Position numbers and translations under genes: made by a program | Source of the DNA: Nannochloris sp. 'desiccata' | Taxonomy: Eukaryota; Chlorophyta; Trebouxiophyceae; Chlorellales; Chlorellaceae | Direction: 5' to 3' | Length of the DNA stretch: 64,000 nucleotides | Assembly (NCBI GenBank): GCA_019044685.2 | Contig: JAGTXX020000012.1 | Location: 930,001-994,000 of the forward strand | Notes under the pieces: generated by a model | What the model was told of the DNA's origin: nothing | Database searches by the model: none | The model's input: only the letters and a program-made list of their open reading frames with translations | Part shown: positions 49,342 to 60,338 of the stretch, in pieces | How positions within the stretch are numbered: the stretch's first letter is position 1 | Layout: every line of letters starts with the position of its first letter

Positions 49342-52300
49342 TCAATCACTTTCACTGTTGCTAGTAGAGGTATCGTCACTGCTATCACTCGAGTTTCTTT
49401 TCTTCTTCTTCTTTCTTTTCTTTTCTTTCTTTCTTTTCTTTTCCTGCTGTTTCTTTTTTGATGGCGAGGCATCTCTATCTTTTCTATAATTTTTCCTCTC
49501 TCTCTTTCCTTTATGCTTCTTCTTAGACTCTTTCAGTACCTTGAAGGCAGCCTCTACACGGCTTCTCATTCCAGGGTCTAAAGAGTCAAGACTAGAGAGA
49601 CCAGCACTGTCCTTTCTTCTTTTGTCCGAAACTTCATCCGCCACTCCTAAAATTAAATTACCACCACCTCTTCCTCTAAACTTCTCAAACCCAAACTCTG
49701 TATTTCTATCCTTTGTGCTAGCTGAAGGTGGAAATACACCCCTTTTCTGCTGTTGTTGCAAAGAGGCGGCTTTCTCGCCCTCTCTCTTGTCCCTGTTTAC
49801 AGCGTTCTCTTCTTCTTTTTCTTCTTCGTCTTCTTCTTCAACAGAAGAATCCTCAAAGATTGCTTTGAATAGGTCCACAGGCTTGTCTAATACAGCCGCC
49901 TCGCGTAATACCTCCGCCTCTGCCTTTTCAAGATCTTTTTCTTCGGGACCTTGGCCGAATAGGGAATTTAAAAATGCCTCGGCTGCTTCTCCTGCTCCCA
50001 CAGCAGTTTCCTCAGTAGAAGCCTTCTGCTTCTGCTGCTGCAGCTGCGGTGGTGCTGGAGGAGGAAACGCAGGAGGCGGCAATGGCGCTCTTTCTTTATC
50101 TCTCAGTGCAGCAGCTGCTGCAGCTTCTTCAGCAGCAACTCGCACAACAGGAGGCAAAAGAAAATCAACTCCGCTTGGCGCTGCTGCCGCTGCCGCTCTG
50201 CCAAGTGCTTCCACCGTCGCTGGCAAAGCTATATGATCACTTCTAAACCGTGACATGTGTATTTCCTTTGGCTTGCCACGGTATGGATCTGGTACGTCCA
50301 ATCTTTTGCATAGTAAAGGCTCTGGGCGCCATTCTTCAGTTTTCCTGACGGGCAATGCTGGTGAGTTCTGCTGTTGTTGCCGATTTTGAAGAGCACTAGA
50401 TAATCCAGGAGACTGGATGAGGTCTTCTCTTGTTATAATACCACCACGTGATTTCGGTGGCTGCATAGAGATATCCCCACCGCCAGGAAGGACATCAGAA
50501 GCAGGAGCAATGGTGGCACGGGGGGTAACGCCCGGCCGCAACCCTGCTTGTTGTTGCCCAACACCAACGCCACCCCCATGCTCACTAATGGGTCTCTCGT
50601 CTTCTGTCTCAGCACGTACAAATGTGGATCCCATAGCTGCAGCAAGTCTTCTTCTATCTTCTTCAGCTAGATTTAAAATAGAGCGAGCTAAAGGAACAGC
50701 TGGCGGTGCAGCAGCGCCTCCTCGGCCACTACCACCAGCAGCTCCAGAGATAGTAGAAGCTGGTAATGGCTGCTCACCTAGCATTGCACCACGATCTTCC
50801 GCGGTTAATGGCGCCGATCGTTGTCCTATGGTTGCAAACAGTGGCTTTGAATGCTTTCCACCACGACCACGTGGTGCTAATAGAGCTTGCAAACTAGCTC
50901 GCTTGTAAACATAATAGTCAGCTCCTTCCCCTCCTAACAGAAAACTGAAGGAGTCGGGAGCAGTGATGGAAGCTGCAGTATTCGAATCACTGGCAAGAGC
51001 ACGCTGCTGCTGCTGCTGTTGCTCCCTTGCTAAAACTTCAAATGAAGGTCCATTCCGGGCGACAAAGAACGCCAGACGCTCAATTGCTTGTCTAAGAAGT
51101 TCATTTTTAGGCGCTGGTACTGGCACCACCACAGAGGCTGGCATGATCATGTTCTCTGGAAGCGTCTTATTATCTGAAACTGATGCAGGTCTATAAACAG
51201 GTATGTAGTCGTTTGGTATAACTGGAGGTGGATAATACGTTGGTTTATGTAGCGCTCCATGCTTACTAGCTAGTACGAATCCATCTATCAACCCTTTTTG
51301 CCTCTCTTCATGCAGCTTAGTCGCACTATGTTTTAACAACAACGGCGCTGTAGAGCCAGTTAACTGATACATTTTCTGCTTTTTCAGCGCAGAAGATCCT
51401 CCTGGCATATCTTCCTCTTCGCTTTCTTCTTGATCTTGTACTTCAAAAGCAAACCCTTGAAGCGCAAGCCTGTCTCCGAGATTTTGCTTTTGTACTATGG
51501 GACCCCTTCGAAGGGGCAACCCCTCTTGATCTAATCCAGCAACTTCTTCATACGATTCCACGTCATCATGGGTTACGTAATCCTCCATCATACCAAAGGT
51601 ATCATCTTCATCGAGAACGCCGCTGCCAAAGGCCACACCCCGTCTTCTCTTATTATTATTATTTTTATTATTTTTCTGATCAGCGGTTGTTGTTCCAGCG
51701 CCTCGACCCCCACCGTATTTTTGCTGGTGATGCTGCTGAGCTGCATTTCTAAACTCTTCCGCGCCTTTAAATGGATCATATCCAATCCCATGGACATCAT
51801 GTTTAGGCAGTACTAAATGGAGAGGGGTATTCTCAGGACCTACTCCAGCCACTTTGCCCCAGTCTTTGCGAGAACCATTTCCTCCTGTGCTTTCCCGTCG
51901 TGCTGCTGCGCCAACCCCTTTCCCTTGCCTCCATCCCATCCGTTGTAGCAACTGAATGCCAATGCCTTCAGCTACGGGGGCTATTGCCTCTTCAGGGAGC
52001 AGGCCAGGGATGGCTGAAGGCCTTAGCCGAGATTCTTCAGCCACTGCCCGACGTGCAGCCTCTGCTGCAGTAGAGCCGAAAGTATCATATGTAGAGGTGG
52101 TTTGAAGGTTTGTTTGGCGTAGTTCTTCAAGTTCATCTTCATCCAAGAACTGTTCTACTGTTTGTTCAACTTGCGGGGCAGTAGCAGCTGCACCACTGCC
52201 TCTAGGATGGGAGCGGGAAGAGCGAAAGGTAGATGGGGCCCATCCTTCTGCACTACCAGCTGTGTTGAAATATCCAGCACTAAATCCTCCAGTGAATGCC

Positions 52301-52596
52301 CCGTGAAATCTGCGGCGACCTTGGGCATCAGTTACTTCCTGCAGTCAATTAAAAAATAAGTTGATTGATTATATCCGTCGGTATGAATTCAAAAAGTATG
52401 ATCTTGCTGAGATTCCAAAGTAAGCTCGCATGCATCTTGTTCGATGCATCATACAAACCTGCTTCCACACAGGGAGTTGTCTAGTAGTTGCAGCATCTTT
52501 CCTAGGCTCTTTTCTGTATGTATTTGCTCGAACCTCATAATCATCTTCGATGGGCGTGCCAAAGAAGTGATAGTCCTCTTCATCGTTATCCCCCAT
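49342..52596 (-). CDS. GPATCH1: G-patch protein GPATCH1 / TOUGH
   Basis: Nuclear G-patch protein; the plant homologue TOUGH acts in miRNA processing and the animal one in splicing. Two exons, 52596-52459 and 52338-49342, give 1044 aa. The N-terminal family block is split by the intron: YHFFGTPIE and LPVWKQ in exon 1, then [16 protein letters not shown] and [11 protein letters not shown] in exon 2. The G-patch follows near 170-215 ([19 protein letters not shown]). Further conserved segments are [11 protein letters not shown] and [11 protein letters not shown]. The rest is low-complexity, Ala-, Gln- and Pro-rich. The C-terminus is a Lys/Arg-rich, Ser/Asp tail. The exon 2 start was fixed by homology, because the first ATG in that exon would cut off the core. 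Confidence 0.92.
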
Positions 52597-52839
52597 TATT
52601 TACGGATGAATATCATTTTATTAAATTTATCTACAGTAAGAAGGGCATCTTAAACGCAAGATTTTTTATCTGCAAAGCAAACTGATCAATCAATAGAGGC
52701 AACGGCGCTCAGGCCATGGACTTCCCTCTGCTAAAATACGAATCGCGTCAGCGAAATTAATCAATTGCGTTTACAACAGAGCGGTAAGGAGAAATAAAAT
52801 CATCGTACAAAGCGAAAGATACTATCTGTCTGAGTATTT

Positions 52840-54712
52840 CTAATCGTCACTTTTACTCAACAGCAATTCTTGCTCACCGCTACTCTCTCCACTCAATTGC
52901 TGCTGCTCAGACAAAATATACGGCGCCCCCTTTACCCTGTCAGGATAGCACACTTCCATACAGTTGGTCTTACACCCTTGATCAAAGGGGTTATGGAAAT
53001 CGCCATTAGCTGCGTGCAAGTACTTGTATCGATGCCAATTTGCCAACTCATTTGTAGTGACATTCCTGGAGACCTGAGAAGCCTGTGCAATAGCCAATGC
53101 AGCGACGCTAATCAACAGAAACACGTCAAAAATAACAAATATAACTGGAAAAACTAATGCTGAACCAGGCATTTCCCCGGTAGAAGATTCTGAAGAGGCT
53201 AAAAGGCCAGTGTGAATCCTTGCTATAGCAGTAATCACGCTAAGTAAAACTGCCGCGAATTCAAACCATAGAAAGATTAAAAATAGGTGACGATTGCCCT
53301 TTCCTATAGCATTTCCTACCCAAGGGCAGTAATGGTCGAAAGATTCAACACAGCGGTCGGTAATTGAGCAATGTTTCGCTCGCAACGGCCGGACAATCTT
53401 ACAAGCTACACATAATTGGCTCCATTGTCCAGCCCAAAGGGCAGGGGAATTAAGTGTATTTTGCATTGTATCTTGATTTCCATGTTCTAAATCACTGTTA
53501 TTAATAAACGAGGATGCGTTTTTACCGCTACTTGAGCTTGCAGTTCGTCGAGATGCAGCTACGCCAGCAGCGGTGTGTCGAGGAAGGAAGCCAGGATCTG
53601 CCGTTGTGGTCTTATAAAGAAAGCCTAGACCTGTAAAGGCAAGTGCAAATGTCATCCAAATTGCAGCTAGTGTATGTCCTGAGGGATTTGGGAAATGGGG
53701 GTTGCGGATAGTTGAATAGAGCAGCATACCCAGCATGCCCAGCACGATGCCCCAAATTATCGGCGACAGGTGGAGTTTCGCCAAACTACCCCAAGGCCCA
53801 TTCAACACTTTTGTATGATCTTTACGGTACCTGTACTCTGCTAAATTCAATCCTAACAACCTATGGCCTTTATCTATAGCTAATTGGGAAGGGGTTGAGC
53901 CTGTAGCGTCTGGTTGCTCCAAGCTATCCACTGCCCCGCCTTGTAATAACACAGTACACACATCAGAGTTGCCACGAATAGCTGCCCAATGTAATGGTGT
54001 ACACCCTTCACGGTCTGATAACGTAGCGCGGGATCCAATAACTAATAACAAACGGGCTGTGTCTGCAAATCCTTTATATGCCGCCCAGTGCAGCGGGGTC
54101 CGTTCATCGTTATCGAGGCCATCTGTATCCGCTCCCCACTTCATTGCTAGGTGATATAACACTGCTGTTTGTCCGTACTGCGCTGCCACGTGGCACACTG
54201 TATACCCACGTGAATCTGCAATGCTTATATCAGCACCAGCTCGAAGGAGAGTTTCTAATGCGGGAATGGCCCCACGTACGGCTGTCCAGTGCAAAGCCGT
54301 CTGTCCTGTAGCATCAATGGCATTGATGTCAGAACCTTGGTCTAGTAGGTAGGTAATAACGGCGACGCGGTTGTTTAGAGCTGCCCATTGAAGGCAGTGA
54401 TAGCCATCCGGGTCAGGGGTCGTTAAAATGCCGGGGCTCTCATCAGCGTAACGTTTAAGAGCATCGAAATCGCCATAGGCCGCGGCTTTCCAGACTGCAT
54501 GGAATGTTTATATTGAAATATAAATGGTTTAGGGGGACTAGCGAGGGTTTTGAGAGGGAAACAAGCTGCCAAGATAGATTTCATTGCACAAGATGCAGGT
54601 CATTAGGAGGCTTGGAAGCGTTTGGACTACTTAGGCAACTGCAACAAAATGAGTAGATTATAAACGCACCCGAGTCCACTTTCTCCTCGTCGGTTTTTGT
54701 TTGTGCTGCCAT
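52840..54712 (-). CDS. Ankyrin-repeat DHHC-type palmitoyltransferase
   Basis: Two exons, 54712-54670 and 54494-52840, give 565 aa. The N-terminal half is a stack of ankyrin repeats (HCLQWAALNN, GQTALHWTA, RTPLHWAAYKG, CTPLHWAAIRG) as in ZDHHC17, yeast Akr1 and plant TIP1. Four membrane helices surround the catalytic cysteine-rich domain (CVACKIVRPLRAKHC, CVESFDHYCPWVGN). The active-site motif is DHYC instead of DHHC; yeast Akr1, also an ankyrin PAT, has DHYC and is active. TTNE matches the TTxE motif, followed by NPFDQG. The catalytic Cys is near residue 401. Such enzymes S-acylate proteins at Golgi membranes. Confidence 0.92.
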
Positions 54713-55257
54713 TACGATCGTAATGTGCGATCAAAAATTAAGTTATAAGCTGCAAGTTGAACATATCTATCCTACGCGGTTCTTCAATTTTTGAAGTAAT
54801 CACAATTATATTATATGTTGAGCTAAGAGGCTGCGAATGCACTTTTACCATTTTAAATAACAGATGTTTCTCGTCCCCCGCCAATGTCAGATCAATTTTC
54901 TAACTCTTTGAAATAGTAATCTTACATTGCTGGACGATAGTACAGCATGATTATGGATCATAATTTGACGAATGGAAACCCTTGTAGACTGAAGACAAGG
55001 AAGAAAAGTTCGACATAAGGAGTTAACAATATAAACATGGACCGACACGGAGGAAATAAAGGGTTTAGAGAAAAAAGGGGGGCTATTAGGAAATCAATAA
55101 AAAGGAAAATGTAAGAGAAGTTAAGCTATTATCATAGTGAGACCGCAATAACGCTATTTGAATAAACTTTATTTATAAGCAGCATTTCAAAATAGTGCAG
55201 AGTGACCAGGAAGAGGACAACGTGGCGCCCAAAATTGTCAATTTTGAAACGTAAACT
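54713..55257. other. Intergenic region upstream of the DHHC gene
   Basis: 545 bp between two minus-strand genes, AT-rich. It holds the DHHC promoter and the 3' UTR of the MFS gene. A 25-codon basic open frame (55037-55114, plus strand) is not convincing. No RNA gene recognised. Confidence 0.5.
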
Positions 55258-57156
55258 TTACTTGCTGTTATCATAGTGCCAATGAGTAAACAGCATGAAG
55301 TGGCATCCCAAGCAAACGACGAATTGCAAGCCAGCCATAGCTGCGTAGAAAGGAATAGCCCTATAAAGTACACACCCGTTCACATAATACTCATCCGCAG
55401 TAATCATGCATGCAGTACTAGTATCTGGACATGCAGAACCAGGTCCGTTAGGACCATCAATCATCGGTACAGGGCAATAGTTCGACTGACCAGATGGCGT
55501 AGCAATATATGTTACGGCATTAGCAACAAGAGGGCCTGCGAAGCGCCCCGCTGCTGTCACCATGTAGTACCATCCAAGCCTCTTCGCCACGTTTTCTCTC
55601 CCTACAACATCGACATATTGAGTTACTTTCTTACTGAAAACAGTCTCGATGGCACTTCCAGCCCAAACTACGGTAGCTCCAAAGATACCAGTAGCTGCAT
55701 AAAAAGTCGCATGGGAGGGAATCTCTTCAGGACCGTACCAGGGAATAATGAGCATCATGACTGTAAACATAGTCCATACAGACAAGATAGATAAAAACCG
55801 TTCACTGAATAGCGCAGGAAACATAGAAACGCCTCTCTTCATGATGGTTGCACCAACGGCAGCACCTATGCCCACTCCAACAAAAGTTTTCCAGATTTCT
55901 GATTGACTCGTAATCGCGTGATATTGCCCAGCAAAGATACCAAAGATATTACTGTAGAATGTAAACTGGACAAAGTAGAAAACAAAGGCCAAAAACAGCC
56001 AACCATAGAGGAAATGAGTGTATTGTTTTACACGTTCACGAGACGGTGGAGGGGCATTAGGGTCCTCTTCTTCATGTTTTATCAGATGTTCATTTTCATA
56101 AGAAGGGTCCGTAAACATGAAGTGAAAGACCACAGCTACAATCAATACCACAAGAGCTGCAACCCAACCTGGGCAGGTGTAAAAATTAAACAGCTGAAGG
56201 CCGGTTGATGACGATCGTGTCACTTCAGGGAGACCAAGAAAGAAATAGCCCACGAAAGGTCCAAGCATTCGCGCCATGGTTTGGGAAACGCGGTATGTGA
56301 TTAATGCATTTTGACGGTCGGAGATTGAGGTTGTACGAGCAATGTATCTGCAGAGAGTTGTCCAAAAAGAAAATAATATTGGTCAGCAGTGGATACTTAA
56401 GAGACTGTTCTTTTCCCTAGACAGTTTTTGTTTATTTCTTACCCTGAACCCAAACCAAGGGTTGCTAAACCGGCCCCCCCAAGAAGACGACCAATAAGCA
56501 TCATCCACCATGCATTTGCAATGTAAGAGCAAGCATAAATGATGTTGCCACAAATGTTGATCACATTCCCGCTGTTGAATTGTCTCTTAAAGCGGCCTGA
56601 TTTATCAGACCACCAAGACCAAATAGGCGCCAAAATCATTCCTGTGAGATCGTAGGCACCAAAAGTAAGACCATAGAGCTTTTGAGGGCCATTTAAAGAG
56701 TAGTAGAGAGCTTGCGTCGACATCATAGCCATACTATAATCAACTGAAAGAGCGGCACCGGCGATGACGATGGCATAAAAGCTTCTCTTTTTAGAGGACG
56801 CGTTAGCAGGATCTCTGGGAACACCAGTAACCTCAGGACTGCAATAGAAAAAATAAAATTTAGTTAAGGTTCAAGTTTAATCTCACAGGGGTCCGACTCC
56901 TGTGAGCTAGGAGTCCTAGCTGGCATCTGTACCTGGCCTTTGCTCCTTCACCCTCTTCATCAATGGGTGATACGGTAGCCTCTTTGGTAGTTACTGGTCC
57001 ATCAGTCGGGTTGGTTGGGCCGAATTTGTTGGAGACATATTTATCGAGCTCCTGCAAGATATAGAGTGAAATGTTAAATCAAGAGTTCCCCAGAAATATT
57101 ACTAATCAAGACCGTACCTTTACGCCCCGAATCGCTAGGCCGACAGGACCAGGCAT
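55258..57156 (-). CDS. Major facilitator superfamily transporter (MFSD8/CLN7-like)
   Basis: Four exons (57156-57118, 57051-56933, 56838-56443, 56347-55258) give 547 aa. The first 70 residues are cytosolic and hydrophilic, without an SPX domain. About 12 membrane helices follow, beginning at FYAIVIAGAALSVDYSMA. The loop between helices 2 and 3 has DKSGRFK (an MFS motif-A variant), and LIGRLLGGAGLA plus the splice junction G|YIARTTSISDRQNA resemble the MFSD8 group, where YIxxxTxxxxR is conserved. Such proteins sit in lysosomal or vacuolar membranes; the substrate is unknown. Intron 2 (56839-56932) contains strong inverted repeats. The assignment to MFSD8 is tentative; MFS is certain. Confidence 0.83.
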
Positions 57157-57435
57157 TTTTGCGGAATTTAAATTCTTATGAGGCCAGTGCACACTGTGTT
57201 GGCCTCATAATCATATCTTGCAAGTGGATTCACGTTCTCTCTTTCCTCTCTGCAGAGATTTTTTGACTGTCAGTAATCAATGAGTTATGTTGACTTTTAG
57301 CAAGGTCCCTTCGCACACAGTAGATAAATCACAAGCAGTTTCAAAGCCATTGCTCATCCACATATTACAAACTATAGAAAAGCAGCGGCCATTGTTTTAA
57401 AAAATAATATCTCAACATTAATCTGAAATCAAGAC

Positions 57436-57753
57436 ATGGTCGACATTGCTCAAGTTGAGGAGATGGTAAAGCGCCTTTCCGACCAGAAAGGAGTCTTAGG
57501 CGTTACTATATCCAATGGAGAAGGTGTGCCTATTCGTTCGACTATGGATCCTGAACACGCAACCCAGTATAGTGCCTTGGTGGCTAGACTCTCAGCTCAA
57601 GCAAGAGCGTTTGTCAGAGAACTGGGCCCGGAGGACGATTTGCAGTTTCTAAGGCTTCGTAGCAATGGTAAAGAAGTTATGATAGCACCGAATTTTGATA
57701 AAGAACATAATCTCTCGCTTACAGTAGTCCAGAATCCTATTTCTGAGAGCTAG
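57436..57753 (+). CDS. DYNLRB: Dynein light chain, roadblock/LC7 type
   Basis: Single exon, 105 aa, standard length of the roadblock family. The start MVDIAQVEEMVKRL is the long first helix; GVLGVTISNGEGVPIRSTMD, FVRELGPEDDLQFLRLRS and the KEVMIAPNFDKEHNL stretch fit the beta-sheet core and the C-terminal helix of LC7/roadblock. These proteins dimerise and bind the dynein intermediate chain; in algae they serve axonemal or cytoplasmic dynein. The presence hints at a flagellated stage, or cytoplasmic dynein use, in this organism, although LC7 also occurs in other complexes. Divergent from the MFS gene and convergent with THG1. Confidence 0.92.
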   Translation: MVDIAQVEEMVKRLSDQKGVLGVTISNGEGVPIRSTMDPEHATQYSALVARLSAQARAFVRELGPEDDLQFLRLRSNGKEVMIAPNFDKEHNLSLTVVQNPISES

Positions 57754-57815
57754 AAAAGAAAATCAAAAAAAGAAAAGCTCCACACCTCTCGGTTTTGAGT
57801 GAAATAGTTGGTTTT

Positions 57816-59021
57816 TTATTTTAAGATGGAAGGGTGTTGATTCCAGAACTGATCCCGAATAATATCTATAAACAGTATTGTAGGCTTCATTCGCGTCTTC
57901 TCTTTTGTCGTGCCGTTTTCTCGTTCCTCAGTCACGATTGTTGTTGCTCTGATAATTGTTGAGCCCTGGCCGCCAGAAAATAATTGAGAATGTTTTAGAG
58001 ACTAGAGGCCATACATTTGCATTTTAAATCTTAATTTAAATAAGTAGACTTACTATTTATGCTTACCTTCCTAAATTGTGCTGGTAATTTATTGTAATTA
58101 ATGCCAAATGTGCTGTATAGTAGCTCATTTTTAAAGTCAGTTTGAGTTCCCTGCGTGAAAGGGAAAAGTAAATCGGTGATACATTTCTTATGTCTAGGAA
58201 TCTTAGGCTCATTTAAAGCACGAAGTTAACGCATATGCTTACCTTGAGGGTCTCTTGAGCTTCTTTTGGAGATTTCCCTGAATTAACTAAGGCCCAATAA
58301 CACGTATTATATTGACAATTAACATGAGTATCCGCTTGCCGCCACGAGAGGTAGTCTCTAAGAGCTTTCTCTGTAGGGTAACACACAGCTCTACCATCAA
58401 ATAAAGGTGTAGACTGAAGCTTTATATCCGGTAGAAACTCTGGCCAGAGTCTAATGTAATTTCCAGTAAAGGAAGAGGTGATGAGGGATATTAGCTTGGA
58501 GGCTCGGCGGCCTGGGCGGTGACAAAATGAAAATTCGACTGAGATTAAGTAGGAGCTTGGACCTCAAGGCAGTGATAGAATCCATGATATGCACATATCA
58601 CTTACCATATACTTGGGTGTCTTTATGCAAGGCGAAGCTATATTCGTCGCTCTCTCCAAAAGCAATTCGAATGTCGGGGAAATCTACCATCACGGCCTGC
58701 AGATTTCAGCATATTAAGTATAAACCCGGTATAGCATTGAACATTTCTGCATATGTTACGCACCTGGGCAGCTGCATCCATTAGCCCTAAACCTCTAGCA
58801 TCGCTTGGCTTTTCAAAATTATGCAAAGCAGTGAACCTAAACGCATCGCATCGGGAATGTTCAGTAGATATTAAAAACGGTGCAGTATTCTTTTTGTGAT
58901 TTACTGATACAACTCACTTGGTAAAACCCTTGCCATCGAGGCGAACTACGATCCAGCATCCAAGCAGCAAGCGATCATCTTGCTCAAAATCCTTTACGTA
59001 TTCAAATTTAGATTTCGCCAT
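57816..59021 (-). CDS. THG1: tRNA-His guanylyltransferase
   Basis: THG1 adds the 5' guanylate (G-1) that tRNA-His needs for charging, working in 3'-5' direction. Six exons (59021-58918, 58836-58764, 58696-58606, 58511-58243, 58150-58067, 57965-57816) join in frame into 256 aa; all introns are GT-AG and 65-135 nt. The metal-binding carboxylates Asp29 (VVRLDGKGF) and Asp76 (FGESDEYS) stand at the same positions as in the human enzyme. The segments [34 protein letters not shown] and [12 protein letters not shown] follow the family order. The last exon ends before a short 3' gap to the roadblock gene. None of the exons is long enough to stand out alone. Confidence 0.95.
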
Positions 59022-59554
59022 GAGATACTTCTCCTCCCATTTAACATATTAAAATCAATTACGATGGCTTGCAGCATCCAAGAATTAAAAATTTCGAGGC
59101 ACCATGCTTCGGCAATTCAGAGCATCCCCATTTTTTTGAAGCAAACTCAAAATTCAAACCGTTGTTAAACTTCGTCGCCCCTGGGGCCACCATTATTCAT
59201 TGATTATCAACTAAAAATATTTTGTCAAGAAGCTCCTATATTCTATCTTCAATTTTACACTGTGCTAAAGCTCGTTTACGCAAGCTTTCACTTCAACTTG
59301 TTCATCACATTTGAAATTGCTTCTGTACAGCAACTTTCTCTCCTTAGCCGTAAACCTCGTGGAGTGCTCCTCTAGATACGTCCTAATCGTTCCCAATAGA
59401 TAGGTAAGCTTACCTTATATATTAAGCCTCTAATATTTGAATTAAGTCTTCCCGGGGCCGAGACGCTCAAGACGCTGCAGCACTAACTATGCTATTCATG
59501 AGCTTTCGAGCCTAAATACCTACTCTAATCTACTCCATGTTACTACTACAGACC
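59022..59554. other. Divergent intergenic region, THG1 / KH gene
   Basis: 533 bp. A likely splice acceptor (TACTACTACAG at 59541-59551) stands just before the KH gene's start, so a 5' UTR intron is probable. No gene recognised. Confidence 0.5.
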
Positions 59555-60304
59555 ATGGAGTCGACTTTAGCTAGCGTCCAAGATTTTTGCTCTGCCCTAA
59601 ATAATCAAGCTAGCCACCTGAATGCTGGCGCTGCCTTTCTTAGGGAGCAAAAACGCATTGCTTTGATGCAGCTTAAGGTTCATCCCAGCGGCGCTGGTTT
59701 AATTCCTTCAGGTAAGAAGTCTTTCAAGTATAACTGTTGAGAAATTATGGCTCTTTATATAAAAGTTCCACCATATATTGATTTTATTTCTCACCTGTCG
59801 CCTCTCCGGTGCTTTAATCTATTCTCCATTTTTTTAACTACAGGCCCTCGCAAACGTGGTGAAGGCTGCGACGACGAAAACCAAGGCATCGTAGCTGCTG
59901 AAGAGACTCCTACTGGAGGAGCACGCCTGCGTGTTACTCTTCTCGCTGCAGGCTTCGTTATTGGTGCGTTTCTAACTTTTCAGTCAAGCATTCCATCCCC
60001 CCTCCTCCGCGCGCATTCAATGAACCTCGCTCTGTTCTCTAACTCGTGTTCTTTTGAGTCACACATTCCATTCCTCCTTGCCCCCCTGCTTTCATTGAAC
60101 CTCGCTCTGTTCCCTAACTCGTGTTCCTTTTTTTCTGTATATCCAGGTCCTGGCGGTTCTTCCATCCGTGCTATCTCTAACAAAAGCGGTGCAGATATTC
60201 GCAGCTGGAATGATTCTCTTACTACTAATGGCAGAGCTCGCCGTGTCCGAACCATCGTCATCGAGGTAAATAAAATATGTTTTTTATTTTTATTTTTGCC
60301 GCTG

Positions 60305-60338
<34 letters not shown>

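Noticed and set aside
49541..50236. 231-codon plus-strand open frame
   Set aside because: Antisense of the low-complexity part of GPATCH1.
55037..55114. 25-codon basic open frame resembling the size of ribosomal protein L41
   Set aside because: The sequence does not match L41, and such short basic frames arise easily in A-rich sequence.
59980..60261. 93-codon minus-strand open frame
   Set aside because: Falls across an intron and KH coding exon of the opposite strand; Glu/Arg repeats there reflect the intron duplication only.
60306..60337. T32 run as poly(A) tail of a retroelement
   Set aside because: No element sequence, no target-site duplication and no reverse-transcriptase remnant lies next to it.
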